A stretch of 64,000 nt of DNA from NCBI GenBank assembly GCA_947561715.1, contig OX387197.1:23586266-23650265 (forward strand), written 5' to 3'. The first letter of the stretch is position 1. Every line of letters begins with the position of its first letter. Of the stretch, positions 12,161 through 25,700 are shown in pieces. The notes beneath the pieces were generated by a model. It was given only the letters and a program-made list of their open reading frames with translations, did not search any database and was not told where the DNA came from. The position numbers and the translations under genes are program-made. Source of the DNA: Ascidia mentula (taxonomy: Eukaryota > Chordata > Ascidiacea > Phlebobranchia > Ascidiidae).

Positions 12161-13430
12161 AACTCGTTTTTAACCTATCGTTTTTTTGTGGTCCAGATTA
12201 CACCATACGTTGCCCGGGCTATAGCGGCTTTCTTTCTCCTGCTAACAGTAATAGTCCTCTTTTGTTTCAATGAATGATGACGGTGATTGGTACAGTCACC
12301 ACAAGGTGGAAATCTTTCCCTGGCCATTTTGGTTGACAAGACCGTCTATACCCATACCAAGCAGCACTAATGAGACCATGTTGGTCGAAATGAGTGGTAT
12401 TTTGGTCAGGTACGGACACGGGGTAATGCGACGAAACTACGCGTGAAAATATGCATTGGTCGTGTATAGCAAATCTATACTCAAGGATTTCAAAAGTTCA
12501 GTCCACGTACCCTTGATTACTATTCATCGCGTTGTGATTGTACATGAAAACCTCGTTCACGATTTTGTTTCCCAATGCATAATAAACATTCGCTTCGTGT
12601 TTATGTTTGTTTCAATAGTGCGCGCTTGGTAAAGAATAAGACATTTTAAAGTTATGATTCTTCTGAAAAGAACGTCAAGACCCATGATTTCCCCCAGCAA
12701 TACAAACAACCAATGACTTTGCAGCTTATATAGTCTCTTGCGTTTTTCTGCTTGCTGCGGATTTACCGTAGGTTGAAACAGCGTACAAAGATTTATAATG
12801 ATGGAAAGGTTGTGTAGAGGCAGAATAACTGCAGTATATAAAAAGTGTGGGTATAAAACCAGCATCGGTTAGCTTTGGTTCTTTTTGCAGCACGCCTTAT
12901 AATAAAAGGCTGTATAAAACGTGAACGAGATGACTAAGCACTAAAAATCCCGTACTCCAGCAGTGCGAATGCCGTATGTCTGATTATGCGTTAATTCTTC
13001 AAACGGTACAGATATGATGACTCACATAGTTCCAGTAGAGAACTATCCAGCAATAGTTTACTATAACGGCAGTTTGGACCAGAAAGTAAAATATACACGG
13101 CGTCATATCGTACTGGGTTTGCAACACTCCAAAATGTTGAAGTTTGTAATCAGCAGGATGGAATCAATTACACTGATTCACAGAAGTTGAGGAATTTTGC
13201 AAGCAACATTGATTTCAGTTAAATTAGATTGATTGAAGAAGGTATATTTATACAGAACATGCCACCATTTGCAATACCAAATTTAATTCACTTGTGAGTC
13301 TTTTTATAGGAAGCTGCATGTTACTGCCAAGCGGCGGGTTAGATTTTTCTTTAAAACAAACACATTTTGGTGCAAAAACATCAGAATGATGACTAATTTA
13401 ATGATCGTTGCGTACCAACATACCTCGCGT
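12161..13430. other. Region without recognised genes
   Basis: Nothing convincing was seen on either strand between the retrotransposon fragment and the CUB gene promoter block. The open frame at 12557-12865 (minus) lacks domains and splice support. Confidence 0.5.
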
Positions 13431-13886
13431 CTTTTTAACGGCAAATTTTTTTCATAGAAAAAACGCAACACTCTGCAATGAACAGGCGCGGTTTGTGCCG
13501 TTTTCGAGCGGAAGTTGTTTTATTTGTGATTGCATACAAACATTTAAAAATTATGCAACGTTTAAAATGTGACTGTTAGATGTGCTTTTAGACAAAAAGA
13601 ATGTAAAGCGCACTAAAGCTGATCAGAGTTTAAAGTTCAAAATGTATGCATTAGAACCATACTAGTCAGCACATTCTTTGCTTAAGCATTTGTGTTTAAC
13701 GGTATTACGCTCTTTGTGCCTAAATATGTAATTTGTGCCTAATTAAGTAATTTGTGCCCAAATATGAAAGGGTTCCTACAAATTTGATGATAGAACAAAT
13801 TTCGCCTGCTAAGCATTGAATTAATACTTTAAAAACCTGAACGATCCGCTAACGATTTCGAGACTTTTCAGACGGAAAAACGAACG
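13430..13886 (+). promoter_or_regulatory. Upstream region of CUB gene A, shared with CUB gene B
   Basis: This flank aligns with 22271-22738 upstream of gene B: AAAAAACGCAAC, CGGTTTGTGCCG, TTTTCGAGCGGAAG, TGTTTTATTTGTGA, then TTAATACTTT just before the start. A partial third copy lies at 21340-21475 without a gene. Conservation in all three suggests promoter content, but may only reflect duplication age. Confidence 0.5.
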
Positions 13887-16800
13887 ATGTATGTTTTGTC
13901 TATTTGTTTGTTGCTGAGTGTGCAAGTAATAAGTGCCGTGGAAGGTAAGGTATTTATAGCGTGAAAACGAATTCATTCTTCGGAATAGAAATATTCGCTT
14001 GGTGTGACGATATTGCCGATAACTTAGTTCTTGTACTCTCTACACAATTATTTATTTTAAGATGGAGATCTATGTGGGAAAAACAACTTAACACTCCAAT
14101 TGCATAATCCAGTAGCACTTACATCAAATACCACATGGGAAGAAGAGTTTTGCGCTTATATTAACGCCCCAGAATTGTCGTACATAGTTATTTTGATTGA
14201 AAGTTCAACAAATGTATTACCCGATGGCTACGCCACGGTAAGTATTGTATACATGGAGATACTAGTTTTGCACTTTTGCATAACGCCCCAGAATTGTAGT
14301 ACATAGTTATATATTTTGATAGAAAGTTTAACAAATGTGCTACCCTATGGTTACCCCTCTAGTTCGTGCCAGGCTTGGACAACTAGTTAATTCCAGTTAG
14401 ATGAAATAAGGGAATTGCTGCTATGTTTCAATATTTCATTTCATTTTTCGACAACATATATGAATAGTGTAGCACGCAGCGTGTCGATTTTGATCGGTAA
14501 ATTTAGAGAACAAAAAAGAAAATGAAAAAAAAAAAAAAAATGGGCGAAAAAATGGGGCGTGAGCAATAAGGTGGACAATTTCTCGTGAAATCGTAGACCA
14601 GGTTTTCAAATTTATTTTTGTGAAAGTTTTTTGTCCAAGTCTGCAATTTACTGTCGTCCATGTCTGGCTTGTGCACTTATTCAAGCGAAGTATTAACTTT
14701 GTGCTGAAAACAAAACAAATGCGTTAAGGCATGTGGTGTTAACTTTTATCATCTTTTGTTAAATACTTTTTAAATATTGAAAACACACACATGGCACAGG
14801 TGTGTTGAATCCTTTGATTTTTTTTCAATCAAGGCCCCAAAACAACTTTGCAATTGTATAGATTGAAGAAACATCGTGGAATATGATAAGATATCTCGAT
14901 GTTGGAACTTCTCAATCGATGACAACAATATCGTTTACAAATCAAATTATTATCGATTATCACTATGACGACGAAAACAACTCTGGAATGAACAAGTTTA
15001 CGTTCACGGCCGAATGTAAATAAATCAGTTTTCTAATGTTCTACTTAGCTTGAGTGGTTCTAGGAATTAAGAAAAAATCTTGAATGTACTTTAATTCCCC
15101 AGGCCTTGGTCATGAAGTGATAGGAGAGGAGCCGCAACAGAAAGGAATATGCAGCGGCTATGGTTTGTATCCATTCTATGTTAAACATAAAGCTGATTGG
15201 TCTAGTGTCGTGGTTTGTAAATCTCATTTGCCTTGAAGGTATTTGCGGTAAAAGAATCCTTGAGGCGTCCGCGGAAACTAACTTTACGCTTTCTTCACCA
15301 AACTTTCCCAACAACTACCCTTCTAATAGTGATTGTATCTGGCTGATTAAGGCACCAACCAACATGAAGGTTCAATTCAGATTGGATGTTTATAACATCA
15401 CAGATGAACAAGACGAATTGGAGGCAGGTTTATGGTGGCTTGTATTCGATGTATTGCAATCGACTGTTTTGTAGATGTTTTTGATCAAAAAATCGTTAAA
15501 AATAAAGCAACAAGAATAATTTATCACTTTACTTTTTACAGTTACCAAAAAATTTCGTTTCAGTTTACGGACTTCGAGGAAGGAAATATTCTGGAAGTTG
15601 AAAATCATAAAACGTACATCACTGATGGAGAAACACTACTTGTTCAATTCACCAGTGATGGATCAGAAGAAAATGACGGCTTTCAGCTAATCTACTGGAC
15701 GAATAGTACAGTTTTACATAACTGAGATATTTTTCTACCACGAATGTTTCACGTTTGAATCGCCTATGATGTGTATGGCCTCCTATTTATCCTATGATGT
15801 GTATGGCCTCCGTTTATAGGTGTGTGCAAATCTTGTTTAACTTTGAAGGTTTTTGCGGAAAAAAGAATCTTGTGGCCTTAGTTGGTGTTAGTTCTGCACT
15901 TACTGTACAAAACATCCCTTATGGAAGTAAATGCACATGGCTGATTACTGCTCCAACTGAAATGAATCTCCTCATCCGTTTGGACTATAATCTCCGCACT
16001 GATGTCTACAATTTTGAGGCAAGTGTATGTTAGAGCAACATGTCTTTTTTAATCGGTGTTTTTCAGACATGGCTACTTAAAAAATAATTGCGTTTTGGAC
16101 CATATACAAATGCAAAGATGTATTTCTGCCATAAAATTAACACAACTGTAGTTAAAACGGACAGTTTTTGGCAATATCACACAATAATCAAAGAAGTTCT
16201 TTTTAGTTTTTGGACCCAACAAAAAATGAAACCATTGTGGTTCATGATGGCATAACATACATCATTGATGGAAACAAATTAATTGTTGAATACATCCATC
16301 AAGGAGGGGAATATTTTCAGCTTCTTTATTGGGCGAATAGTAAAGAAAAATACTTACATATGTAGAGTTAAAGCATAAAATTTTAAACCTTATCATCAGC
16401 ACTTTTCAACGAAAAACACGCGAGAGGGCAAAGCCCCATCCCACGGACTCTGTTTATCATACATTTCTACCTCCACCTATATCTAGTAAATGTAACATGC
16501 TTTGTATAAAATGCATTGGTCAGCATAGCTTTGACAAACAACGTTTACCAAAATCATAAAAAAAACTGTTAAAACCGAGAATGAAACAAGGCAGATAACT
16601 GTTAAACCAGTGGTATGTTGTTTGATGTTCCAGCGTGTATGAGTTGTTTTGACATTTAAGGTATTTGCGGTGAAAAGAATCTTGATGCTATCTCAGGAGA
16701 ATTTTTAACTCTCTTTTCACCGGACTATCCCCAAATCTGCGATTTTAAATGCAATATGACAAGAGTGATTACAGCCCCTCCCCACATGAAGGTTCAAATC

Positions 16801-19800
16801 ATGTTGCGAAAAACTATTGGTTTCACTGATGGTAGGGACTTGAAGGCAAGTATACTGAGATTTACACAACGCAGTATGCAATTGGAATGGTTTTAAAATA
16901 TGTTTCCTTTAAATACCACTGATTGTTTTTGTGAAAACATATCTTCAAAAAAAAAATGTTTTAGATTATGGACCCTCTCGACGGTGTAGAAATTAGTATT
17001 GCCAAGGGGATTTGGTACAGCACCATCGGTAGGAAGCTCATAGTCTATTTCATCGGAAGCGTGATGTGGAACGGATTTAAAATAATCTTTCAAGCAACAG
17101 GTAGAAACAGACATCAGCACGAATATGATTTACAACGTGTCATGTCCAAAAGCCGTTTTGCCGCGACAATAATACACGTATGAATATATGTAAAAACGAA
17201 AAAAAACTGGTTTGGTTGAAGAATCGCATGATCTACGTATGTGCAGCGGCTGTGGTTTGTGTCGCCTTCTCAGAGATTGTATTGTCTTTTCCTATGATAG
17301 AAATGCCAAATTCTAGTGCAATTAAAGGGTACAAGGACATCGCGATCAATCAAGAGTCATATTTAAAAAAAAATAACACATACTTTTTACCGAAGCGAGG
17401 AAGTAGTGGTCCCACAACCAGTCAAGCAAAACTTTAAAGTTTGTGTTTCAGCGTGTGTAAATCAGACTTGTTTTTAGAAATTTGTGGTGAGAAATATTTC
17501 AATGCCACAGAGGGAGTCCGTTCTAACCTTACCTCGCCAAACTTTCCGAATTTCTATCCTCCCAACAGTAATTGTACTTGGGTGATTAGGGCTCCACCCG
17601 ACATGAAGGTTATGTTCAGGTTGGAGGTTTGTGATATTAAAGATGAAGGCGACAATTTGAAGGCAAGTATATTCAAACTCGTATGCGGCATTGCGACAAG
17701 GACTTAAAAATTGTGGTCTTGCGTTTTGGACAAAACGTAACAAATCTCCAAATAAAAAAATGTGCGTCGGTACGTAGGGCGAAGTTAAGATGTTAAATAC
17801 AGCTAATACATGTTTGAGATTAATCTTCAATAATTATAGCCAACATTAGGCATGTTTTTTTTTGAGCTGAAACTTTGCAGACGTTCATGACATTTTTTTT
17901 TATATATTGTTTCAGTTTATGGAGCCTTCGAATAGACGTTTCATGAAAGTTGATATAAATACAACATACATTAGCAGTAAAAACGAACTGATTGTTCATT
18001 TCGCCAGTGATGGAAAAAAGGAATATAACGGATTTCAGTTGTTCTACTCGGCCAATGGTACGCTATAGCCAAGTAAATATTGATTTAAGTTTAATGATCA
18101 ATTTCAGTGCCGAAAGCTGATGCTTCCTCAACTGAATCAAGAAACATTGCCGAATCGACCAGCGAAGACGCAGAGAGAGAAAATACAGGTAGAAGTGATT
18201 GATTTCCTCTTATGCTCGTTTATCTAGGTCTTCGCGGAAAGTAATATAATAGGGCTTTGCCCGATGTTGATATTGCAATTGCTTTACCACAGTTCCTTGA
18301 CGACTTTTCATTTTCGATTAAACTGTATTTCTATACCTGTTGTTTAATTGAAGATCAATGCGGTAGAACGCACATTTTGGTCAAAACTGGGAAACGAAGC
18401 TTCCTTTCTTCACCAAATTATCGGAGAAATCCTCCTTCGAATGTTACATGTGTGTATAATGTTACAGCTCCAAAAGGGGCGTATATCCGCATTTGGATCG
18501 TTGGTAATACAAGGACTCGAGGACAAAACTATCTAAAGGCAATTTGGGGTTTAATTCATATCACATGTTCTTGGAAATAATCAACTAATGTTGTTAAAAT
18601 ATGCAGATCCAGGACACTACGTCAGGGGACGTGATCTCTTCGGAATCAGGCGTCGCTGAAACGGCCTATTTGTTTGCAAAGTCCAACAAACTTACTCTTA
18701 CATTTAGCAGCAACAATACGGTGCTACCTAGAGGGTTCAAGTTAATGTTTACATCTGGTAAGTGAAGTCAATAGGTAGCTTTTCAAGTCCAATGCTCTGC
18801 TGACGTACTATGATATAAGCACCAATATAAAATCTAGGATAGCACAGATAAAGTTTGTCAAGACGTGTTTTATGTTATGTAATACTCACTATCGTAAAAG
18901 CCAAACATTGTTGTGAAGGAATGTGAAACAATTTGGGGTATGTGTAATGTTATTACTTTAGTTTTCAGTGACACTGATTGGAACAAAGTATCACCGAGAG
19001 GAAAGATACACAATGAATACGGTTTGCGTTTATCTTGCCAGACGTATCGATAGGCATGTTTTTGTGTTTTAAATAAATAACTTGGTTTTTCTGTTTCAAG
19101 GTTCTTGCGGTGATGTGGATCTTGACGTTTTCCCAGATGTCGACCAAAGTCTTACTTCGCCAAACTTTCCAGGCAAACTCCCGTTGAAGATTAAATGTGT
19201 CTGGAAAATTACTGCTCCTGTCGGCATGACAATTGCAATCATGTTTTCTAATGGTAACTTTGGTGATTTATCCCACAAATTGGAGGTGAATACGGCTGTT
19301 TGTAACGTTCTGTATTTTAAGTATTTCTGTAATCAAGAACATATTTGTCGACTTTACAAACACAGTTACGTAGGATTACTCCCAGTCCCCAATCCCTTAA
19401 ATTCTAAACACAAAATCTTCTGTTACAGTTTGTAGATCCAGCCAGGAAAATTCCTGATGGCTTACCAGGATTTTACAGAAGTGGTGGAAACCAATTAAAT
19501 TTACGATTTACAAATTATGAAACAGAGGATGACAAACGAGGAGGATTTCGATTGGTCTACTCTGCAATTGGTGAAAATCGTAGTTATGAAATTAATTATT
19601 TAAAATCTGAATTTCAAACAAAAGCAGAAACTTTCAGAAACAAATAATCCAATTAATGATTTAGAGAATTGTGGACAAGAATATCGCATCGCCGATCTTG
19701 GTGTTCTGGGATCCATAAGTTTACCCAATCATCGTGACAGGAACAAAGTGGTGACATCGTGCATGTGGCAGATAACAACTGACATCAAACAAAGGATTTT

Positions 19801-20498
19801 AGTTGAATCAACAAGATCTGTGATGGAAACTTATGGTGATTATCTTCAGGCAAGTTGCGTAAAACCATGAAAATAAATTCCTTAGTGTTGCGAGGGTTTT
19901 TTTTGTTGCACAAATCATCGTTTTTGTGCATATTCAAGTTCATGTTAATCGTCTGCCTGTTAAACACGAGTAGACAAATCACATTTATTCACTTGAAAGA
20001 GAAAAGAAAACACACAAAGGCATTTAAATACAACATAAATGTGCTTACCTAAGCCCCAATTTTTTTCTTACCATTTGTAGTATTTTCACGATGCTGGTGA
20101 AAACATGAAGAAAGAACGCCATGTCTCCACTCCTTACATTAGTGAAACAAATAGGTTAATTATACGCTTTCAACTCATCACTTCTAACGAACTTCAAAGA
20201 ACGGAATTTAAAATGACATACACTGCCGTCGGTAGGTTTTGCTACCTTTTGTTTTCGCATTTGTATACAGTATGGTAATGTTATCTTATACCTTAGTGGC
20301 AGCAACAACCAAGCTGATAAAGTCTAGTCTAATGCATTAATATGTTTAAAATCCTGTAGGATAACATCATACACAAAGCATTAATTTTTGTTTTAATCAG
20401 AAAACAATTAAAATTTTTTGTTATGTTTTGTGTTAACTCTGTTTTGTATTCTTTCAGTGGGAATAGACACTCCAACTACAAATGGGTCAGACGTTTAG
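13887..20498 (+). CDS. Secreted protein with eight CUB domains, gene A (968 aa)
   Basis: Twenty-one exons: 13887-13944 (signal peptide), 14062-14237, 14862-15015, 15103-15162, 15239-15423, 15564-15705, 15849-16018, 16207-16339, 16661-16845, 16965-17100, 17478-17662, 17916-18057, 18108-18188, 18354-18538, 18607-18757, 18962-19021, 19101-19285, 19429-19570, 19665-19849, 20081-20231, 20458-20498 (TAG). CUB1 spans residues 20-129, CUB2-5 150-575, CUB6 603-714, CUB7 735-843, CUB8 844-955. The typical CUB core is CG...SPNFPNNYPSNSDCIW; most keep only the first cysteine pair. Each CUB is two exons, usually 185 then 133-151 nt, split by a phase-0 intron. Six of these eight begin with GC (donors 15424, 16019, 16846, 17663, 18539, 19850); the first (14238) and seventh (19286) begin with GT. 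No TM or GPI signal, so an extracellular binding protein is likely; ligand unknown. Confidence 0.85.
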
Positions 20499-22270
20499 AA
20501 GGCAGCAAAAAAGGCCTGCTGTCTTGTTTGTAACTGACGCAGAATAATAGTAAATATTGTTATAATGCAACAAAAGATACCTAAAATTCCTAATTAAAAA
20601 TTAAGCCTTTATGATCCTGTTTTACGAAACCAGAAAGCGTAAAATCATAATTTGTGAAAACAATTCAAATGACCTCACGATTTGATGTTGTATTTTCCTA
20701 CTAAAAAGTGTACTGTACCCGCTGTCTGCCTCGAGTCAAAGCAAACTCAGAACTGTAGTAAACGTACATATATATTCGGAAACTATATTCGCTATTTTAC
20801 CAAGTTGAATATTTTTTGCCTCATAAACAGAGGGGAACGATCTGCATTCGTAAAACCGAATCCAAATCCATTTGTAAAACGGTAAAGTTTTTGTATTATA
20901 ACCAAGCTCATACTCCAAAAAAATGTGATGTTATGTTTTCGTCGAACCAAGATTATGATGTACATAATACAAGCATCGTTTTTATTGTATTTGTTTATTG
21001 GTGTTATTGGGGCCCCCACAGTGTACAAGTCAATGTACCTATATGCGATGGTTAAAAGATCGACTACAAACTATAGCATAGGGCACTCGACCTCACAACT
21101 AAGTCAAGAGCTAAGTAGCGTGGTGAAGGTGGCTATTATTTTTTAAAGCCCAAGGGCGCGAAAAACCTCAATGTCTAAACAGGATGCAAAGGAGCACAAT
21201 TAAAACAATGTTTATTGTATAATACGAAAGTTTCGTAAAACAAGTATTGCACTTATTCAGTGAGCCTTCGAAACGAATTGTCCCTTTTTCCAACCTCCAC
21301 GTTACACGCCCGCTAAGCGTTATGTACCAACCTCATACGTTGTTTCATCAGCAAATCTATTTCAAAGAAAAACACTCAGTTGTGAACAGTCATCGGTTTG
21401 TGCCGCTTTCGAACGGAAGCTGTTTTATTTATGACTGCGTGAAAACATGATTACTGTTAATGTGCTTTTTGTTAAAACGAATTTCTGTTCAGCCCAACCC
21501 GAAACATTTGCCATGTGTCCAGCTCGTCACATACACGTGTCCAATCAGAAGTACACAAAAACGTAGATTTGTTTTTGTAAAATTGTCGGGAATACTCAAT
21601 GAAAGTAATAGATAGCGATACATAGTGCAAAATTTAGCAATGTTCATCATCAAGGAAAAGTAAGTGATCATACACAGATGTATTTCAAACATGCAATGAA
21701 GCTAAAGGGATGGAAATCCGTTTATAGATGGAACCATTTCAATATTACGGTGGATAAAATATATTTCAATGCTCTACGATGCAGCTGGTGACACGTACAA
21801 AATTTTGATTTTGAAAAAAATTGTCAAAGTCAAAGCAAATGTTGCAGCAAAAAAATGTGCTATAGTGGTATAGCAAGTCCAACCCTCATGGCGGCGCTCA
21901 TTGAAAAAATATATACAGCAGTCGTCATAGCGTTAAGAATGGCAAAACAGGTCGAATCTGAAAATTGAGGTTAAACGTGTGTGACAATTACATTAGCTTT
22001 GTTGCACACCACACTTATCTAAACGTTTACAATCAGTGAGATGGCACTCTATTTTTGGTCCCAAATTATCGGAAAGGGTAATCAAAGCAGATTGTATTTC
22101 GAGAAAGTTAAGCAAATATTTATTCAAATGTTGCCACCACTTACAAAACAAAATTAACCATGTCTTTTTACCGAAGAAACGGCATGTTGGCGATGCTGTT
22201 GGTTTGGTTTTACTTTAAAACAAGCCCATATTCTTAGGTAACAACACCCGAATGGTGATAACATTTGCTG
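20499..22270. other. Spacer between the two CUB genes
   Basis: No coding exon was recognised. It should contain the 3' UTR of gene A; no clean AATAAA was seen soon after the stop. It also contains the orphan promoter-like block listed separately at 21340-21475. Confidence 0.5.
21340..21475 (+). repeat. Orphan copy of the CUB-gene upstream block
   Basis: This stretch contains TTTCAAAGAAAAACACTC, GAACAGTCATCGGTTTGTGC, CGCTTTCGAACGGAAGCTG and TTTTATTTATGACTGC. They match in order the flanks of gene A (about 13455-13545) and gene B (about 22315-22395). No signal-peptide exon follows. It marks a lost or partial third duplication. Confidence 0.75.
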
Positions 22271-22738
22271 ATCGTTTTGCGTCAACATCTGTTTTTTAAC
22301 TGTTTTTTTTTTCAAAGAAAAATCGCAACAATATGCGATGGACAGTCATCGGTTTGTGTCGCTTTCGAGCTGAAACTGTTTTGTTTATGACTACATGCAG
22401 GCACGTAAAATGTGATGACTGTTTGATGTACTTATTTTCAAAAAGGAATGTATAACGCACTGATGATGATAACAGTTTAGTTTTTGAAACGCACTGATGA
22501 TGAAAACGGTTTAGTTTTTGAAACGTTCGCATTAGTATACCATAAGAACCAGCAGATTTTTTGATTTGGCATTTATATCTTAGATAATGTGTTTTAAGTG
22601 TTTTGCACCTGAATATGAAACAATTTTTGCAAATTTGCTGATTTATGCAAAAATTTAGACAACTAAGCTTTAAATTAATATTTTCAAATCTGAATGTCTG
22701 CCTAACGATTTGGAGAAATCATTATTTTTTTCCAACAG
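22271..22738 (+). promoter_or_regulatory. Upstream region of CUB gene B
   Basis: Homologous to 13430-13886 (AAAATCGCAAC, CGGTTTGTGTCGCTTTCGAG, TTAATATTTTC). Unlike gene A it carries a 34-bp tandem duplication, 22455-22488 and 22489-22522, with the shared core TTTAGTTTTTGAA. No TATA box could be assigned with confidence. Confidence 0.5.
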
Positions 22739-25700
22739 ATGAACGACTGGAAAGTTGTACACAAGATGTACATTTTGGCTGTTTGTATGTTGCTGTCTGT
22801 CCAAGTAGTGAGTGCAGAAGGTAAGATACAAAAGCAAAAACACTCTTTGGAATAGAAATATTGGCCTTGTATGAAGATATTACCGATACTTTTGTTCATG
22901 GCTGATTTTGGACAATTATTTATTTTAAGATGAATGTGGGAGAAACAACTTTACTCTCCAATTGCATAATCCAGTTGCACTGTTTACATCAAATAAAATA
23001 TTGTGGGAGGAATTTTGTGCGTCCATTACCGCTCCAGAATTGTCGTATGTTGTTATTTCGATTGAAAGTGCTACAAAGGTGCCACACACAGGCAACCTCA
23101 AGGCAAGTATTGCATAACCACCCCGACGTTCGTGTCAGGCTTGGACAATAATACGATTCTATTTCTCTAATTTAATGAAATGTAGCTTTCATACTTTATA
23201 ATTGTATAATATTTATCCGTCCATCAGCATTTATTACTCAGGACGATTTTTTTCAGCAACAATACGAATAGTACCGAACAAAACGTTTCCATTTTCATGC
23301 ATAAATGATGGTCATTTTTATGATAAAATAAATAAATAACAATAAAGCAGGCGCTTAAAAAGGACTAAAAACGTTCTCGGGTAATCTTTGAACGATATTT
23401 GATTTACTTTTTGTTAAATTTCTTTCGTCCAAGTCTCGTTTTCTAGCTTTATAACAGCTTTGTGCTGATAAAAAACAGACGCTTGAAGGCTTGTTGCGCA
23501 CACCTTAAACTACCTTACATTTATTGCGTTTTAAATCTTGAAGACACATTTATGGTACAGGTTTGTGATAAATCCACGCATTTCTTTTAAACCTAAAAGC
23601 TCGAATAAAACTTTACGACTGTATAGATTGAGGAAACAGCGTTGGCATGGGAATATAATTTCGCTCTTCAAAATTTCACATCAGAGACAGTAAAATCGCT
23701 TTCAAATCAACTTATTGTCGAATATTACAGTGATGACGAAAACAATACAGGAATTCACAAATTGACGTTCACGGCAAAATGTAAATACATCAGTTTTGTG
23801 TTTGTACAGCATTTAACTCCAGTGGTTGATCGAGAAGAAATTACAGATAAAAAGAATTAAATTTACTTTCCTGTAGGCTATGGTCATGAGGTTAAAGGAA
23901 AGGAATCGCACCAACCAGGGACATGCAGCGGCTATGGTTTGTATCTTTTCCAAATGAAACATAAAGCTTTATTGGTTGGGTTTGTTTTGATTAGTTTTGT
24001 GCCAGGGTTTAAAAGACTTATTTACTTTGAAGGTATTTGCGGTAAAAGAATCCTTGAGGCGTCCGCGGAAACTAACTTTACGATTTCTTCACCAAACTTT
24101 CCAAACAACTACCCTTCTAACAGTGATTGTATCTGGCTGATTAAGGCACAACCCGAAATGAAGGTTCTGTTTAGGTTGGATGTTTACAACATCAAAGATG
24201 AACAAGACAAATTGAAGGCAGGTTTAAATAGGCGTGCATTCGACTGTTTTGTAGATATTTGTGCTCCGAAAGCATTGCTTAGAAATTAGGGCAAAAAACT
24301 GTAAATTTCATACAGTTGGCTTATTACAATTACCAAAGAACTTCGTTTCAGTTTGTGGACTTCGAAGAAGGAAAACTTCTCAAAGTTCATGTAAACAAAA
24401 CGTACATCGCTAATGGAGACAAACTACTTGTTCGATTCACCAGTGATGGATCAGAAGAAAATGGCGGCTTTCAGCTAATCTTCTGGGCGAATAGTAAGTT
24501 TGATATTTTTGTACAACGAATAACTAAAATCTTCTTTAGTTATGGTTATAAGTGCAAATGTGTCTTATGGAGTGGCCACATAGTGGTTTCCAATCAAAAC
24601 GAAAAATTTGCCTGTTGGTGTTTTGACGTGTACGTATCTTGTTTTTCCTTGAAGGTATTTTTAGAAAAAAATATCTGGAAGCTTTAGTGGATGTTCGTTC
24701 TACGCTTACTGTACCAAATGTTTCCGAAAACGCTTTGGCGAGTAATTATGAATGGCTGATTGCAGCTCCAATCGGCATGAATCTTCTGTTTAGGCTAGAG
24801 GTTGATGATGTATATGTTGGCAAGATTGAACTTGCCAATATTGAGGTAAGTACATGGAAGCCCCCTCGACTTTTTAAAATTATGTCTGTGGTTGGAGCAA
24901 AGACAGCGACGTATTTCTGCCCTAAAACTATCATAACTGAATTTCAAAAACCCTACAAAACTCAAAGAAATTTGTTTTAGTTTGTGGATCCAACGAAAGA
25001 TGAAATTGTTACGGTTGAAATGCGTACAACATACATCATGGGCGGAAACAAACTAATTGTTCGTTACTTCGACGGATTAGAGGAAGGCAAAGATTTTCGG
25101 CTGATTTATTGGGCAAATGGTACGAAAATATTCTTTTCCTAGAAGTAATAAAGTGCCTGGGCAGTGGGGCGATCCTGCCTTGTTATGCGTAAGCACGGTA
25201 CTACTTCTGCGTTGTCTGATTACGGTGGTGAAGATCCCCTACGTATGTGAAGGTCGCTTGACAAGTTGTGCAGCGCCAGTGTGCCTTGGCCATAATATAC
25301 CCCGTGAAACCAGTGAGCTCCTGTCGCTTAAAGGTAGAGCATTGCGCCTGGTTAGCCCAGGGTCGTGAGTTCAAGCCTCACCGGTGCCTTGATTTTTCAG
25401 ATTTCGCTCCGACTTGTCGAGAAAATTGACTGATCCAGCTAGGCTGCGAAGCCTGTGAAACTATTACTTTCCTATATCGCTTTTATCGTTTAATTATAAA
25501 CGTTGAACAGTCAGAAGTATTTTTAAAAAAATTTCATATATTTTCACGTCAAACTATGTATTAAATGTATAACCCTCTTCATGTTAAAAAATTACATCGG
25601 TAAATATATATATTTGGTGGGCTAATTGTCAGAGCAAAGTTTGCAGCAATAGTTTCCTTACAAAACTAGCGAGAAATGAGAATAAAACATCGCTGATTGT

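Noticed and set aside
17180..17437. 85-codon frame with a hydrophobic, signal-like stretch inside intron 10 of CUB gene A
   Set aside because: No counterpart in gene B at the same place, a stop before the next exon, and no splice sites that keep frame.
19638..19664. Upstream acceptor for exon 19 of CUB gene A, adding nine codons
   Set aside because: In frame and possible, but the acceptor at 19664 gives the standard 185-nt exon and the only acceptor shared with gene B.
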